Assembly: GCA_937952395.1 (NCBI GenBank)
Contig: CALFYV010000338.1
Coordinates: forward strand, 1 to 5,072
Reading direction: 5' to 3'
DNA length: 5,072 bases
From: an uncultured Bacteriovoracaceae bacterium
GTDB taxonomy: Bacteria; Bdellovibrionota; Bacteriovoracia; Bacteriovoracales; Bacteriovoracaceae
Positions 5,044-5,072 of the stretch are shown here, in pieces. The notes beneath the pieces were generated by a model. That model made no database searches, was not told where the DNA came from, and saw only the letters and a list, made by a program, of their open reading frames with translations. The position numbers and the translations under genes were made by a program. Position 1 is the stretch's first letter, and each line of letters begins with the position of its first letter.

Positions 5044-5072
5044 TTAACGAGCTGCTAAACCTGTGCTTGTTG
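5044..5072 (-). CDS. Possible C-terminal end of a minus-strand gene (partial)
   Basis: On the minus strand a frame entering from the right edge reads TSTGLAAR and stops with TAA at 5046-5044, 29 nt before the terminator stem. Position relative to the terminator and the less AT-rich composition of these bases support a gene end, but eight codons are too few to assign a product or be certain of the frame. Confidence 0.4.

Overview
This is an AT-rich, gene-dense bacterial window. It holds seven complete or nearly complete protein genes plus a clipped gene at each edge. A lipoprotein signal with an LSGC lipobox, exported proteins and a Mip/FkpA-type FKBP point to a Gram-negative envelope. The AT-rich codon use and the gene mix would fit a Bacteriovorax/Bdellovibrio-like lineage, but that placement is a guess. 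I see no mobile elements, CRISPR arrays, tRNAs or rRNAs.

Layout. Positions 1-3051 are a tightly packed rightward block: the C-terminal S4 domain of tyrosyl-tRNA synthetase (tyrS), ribonuclease HI (rnhA), and a three-gene ABC importer of the BtuCDF/FecBCD type (binding protein, ATPase, permease). The junctions are a 4-nt ATGA overlap, a 14-nt overlap, a 3-nt gap and an 11-nt overlap, so one operon with translational coupling is likely. A 79-nt gap then precedes a lipoprotein FKBP-type prolyl isomerase (3131-3868), which ends in a clear intrinsic terminator (3897-3924). Directly after the terminator, an extended -10 promoter sits 7 nt before the ATG of a small secreted protein of unknown function (3942-4319). 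A LysE/ArgO-type amino-acid exporter converges on it from the minus strand (4338-4964). A symmetrical hairpin terminator (4990-5020) and the probable tail of another minus-strand gene close the window.

How the genes work together. The first block mixes translation (tyrS), R-loop and RNA-primer removal (rnhA) and import of a metal chelate or corrinoid. This looks like co-transcription of convenience, not a pathway. FKBP, the small secreted protein and LysE are separate units acting in the envelope.

The most noteworthy points are: (1) a QLPLF pentapeptide in the N-terminal extension of RNase HI that matches the beta sliding-clamp binding consensus, suggesting an RNase HI tethered to the replisome; (2) two genes whose TGC-TATNNT promoter elements lie only 6-7 nt before the ATG with no Shine-Dalgarno, suggesting leaderless mRNAs; (3) a compact BtuC/FecCD permease whose N terminus is fixed by an in-frame stop, so the family's first membrane helix is absent. 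I found no wholly new multi-gene system.
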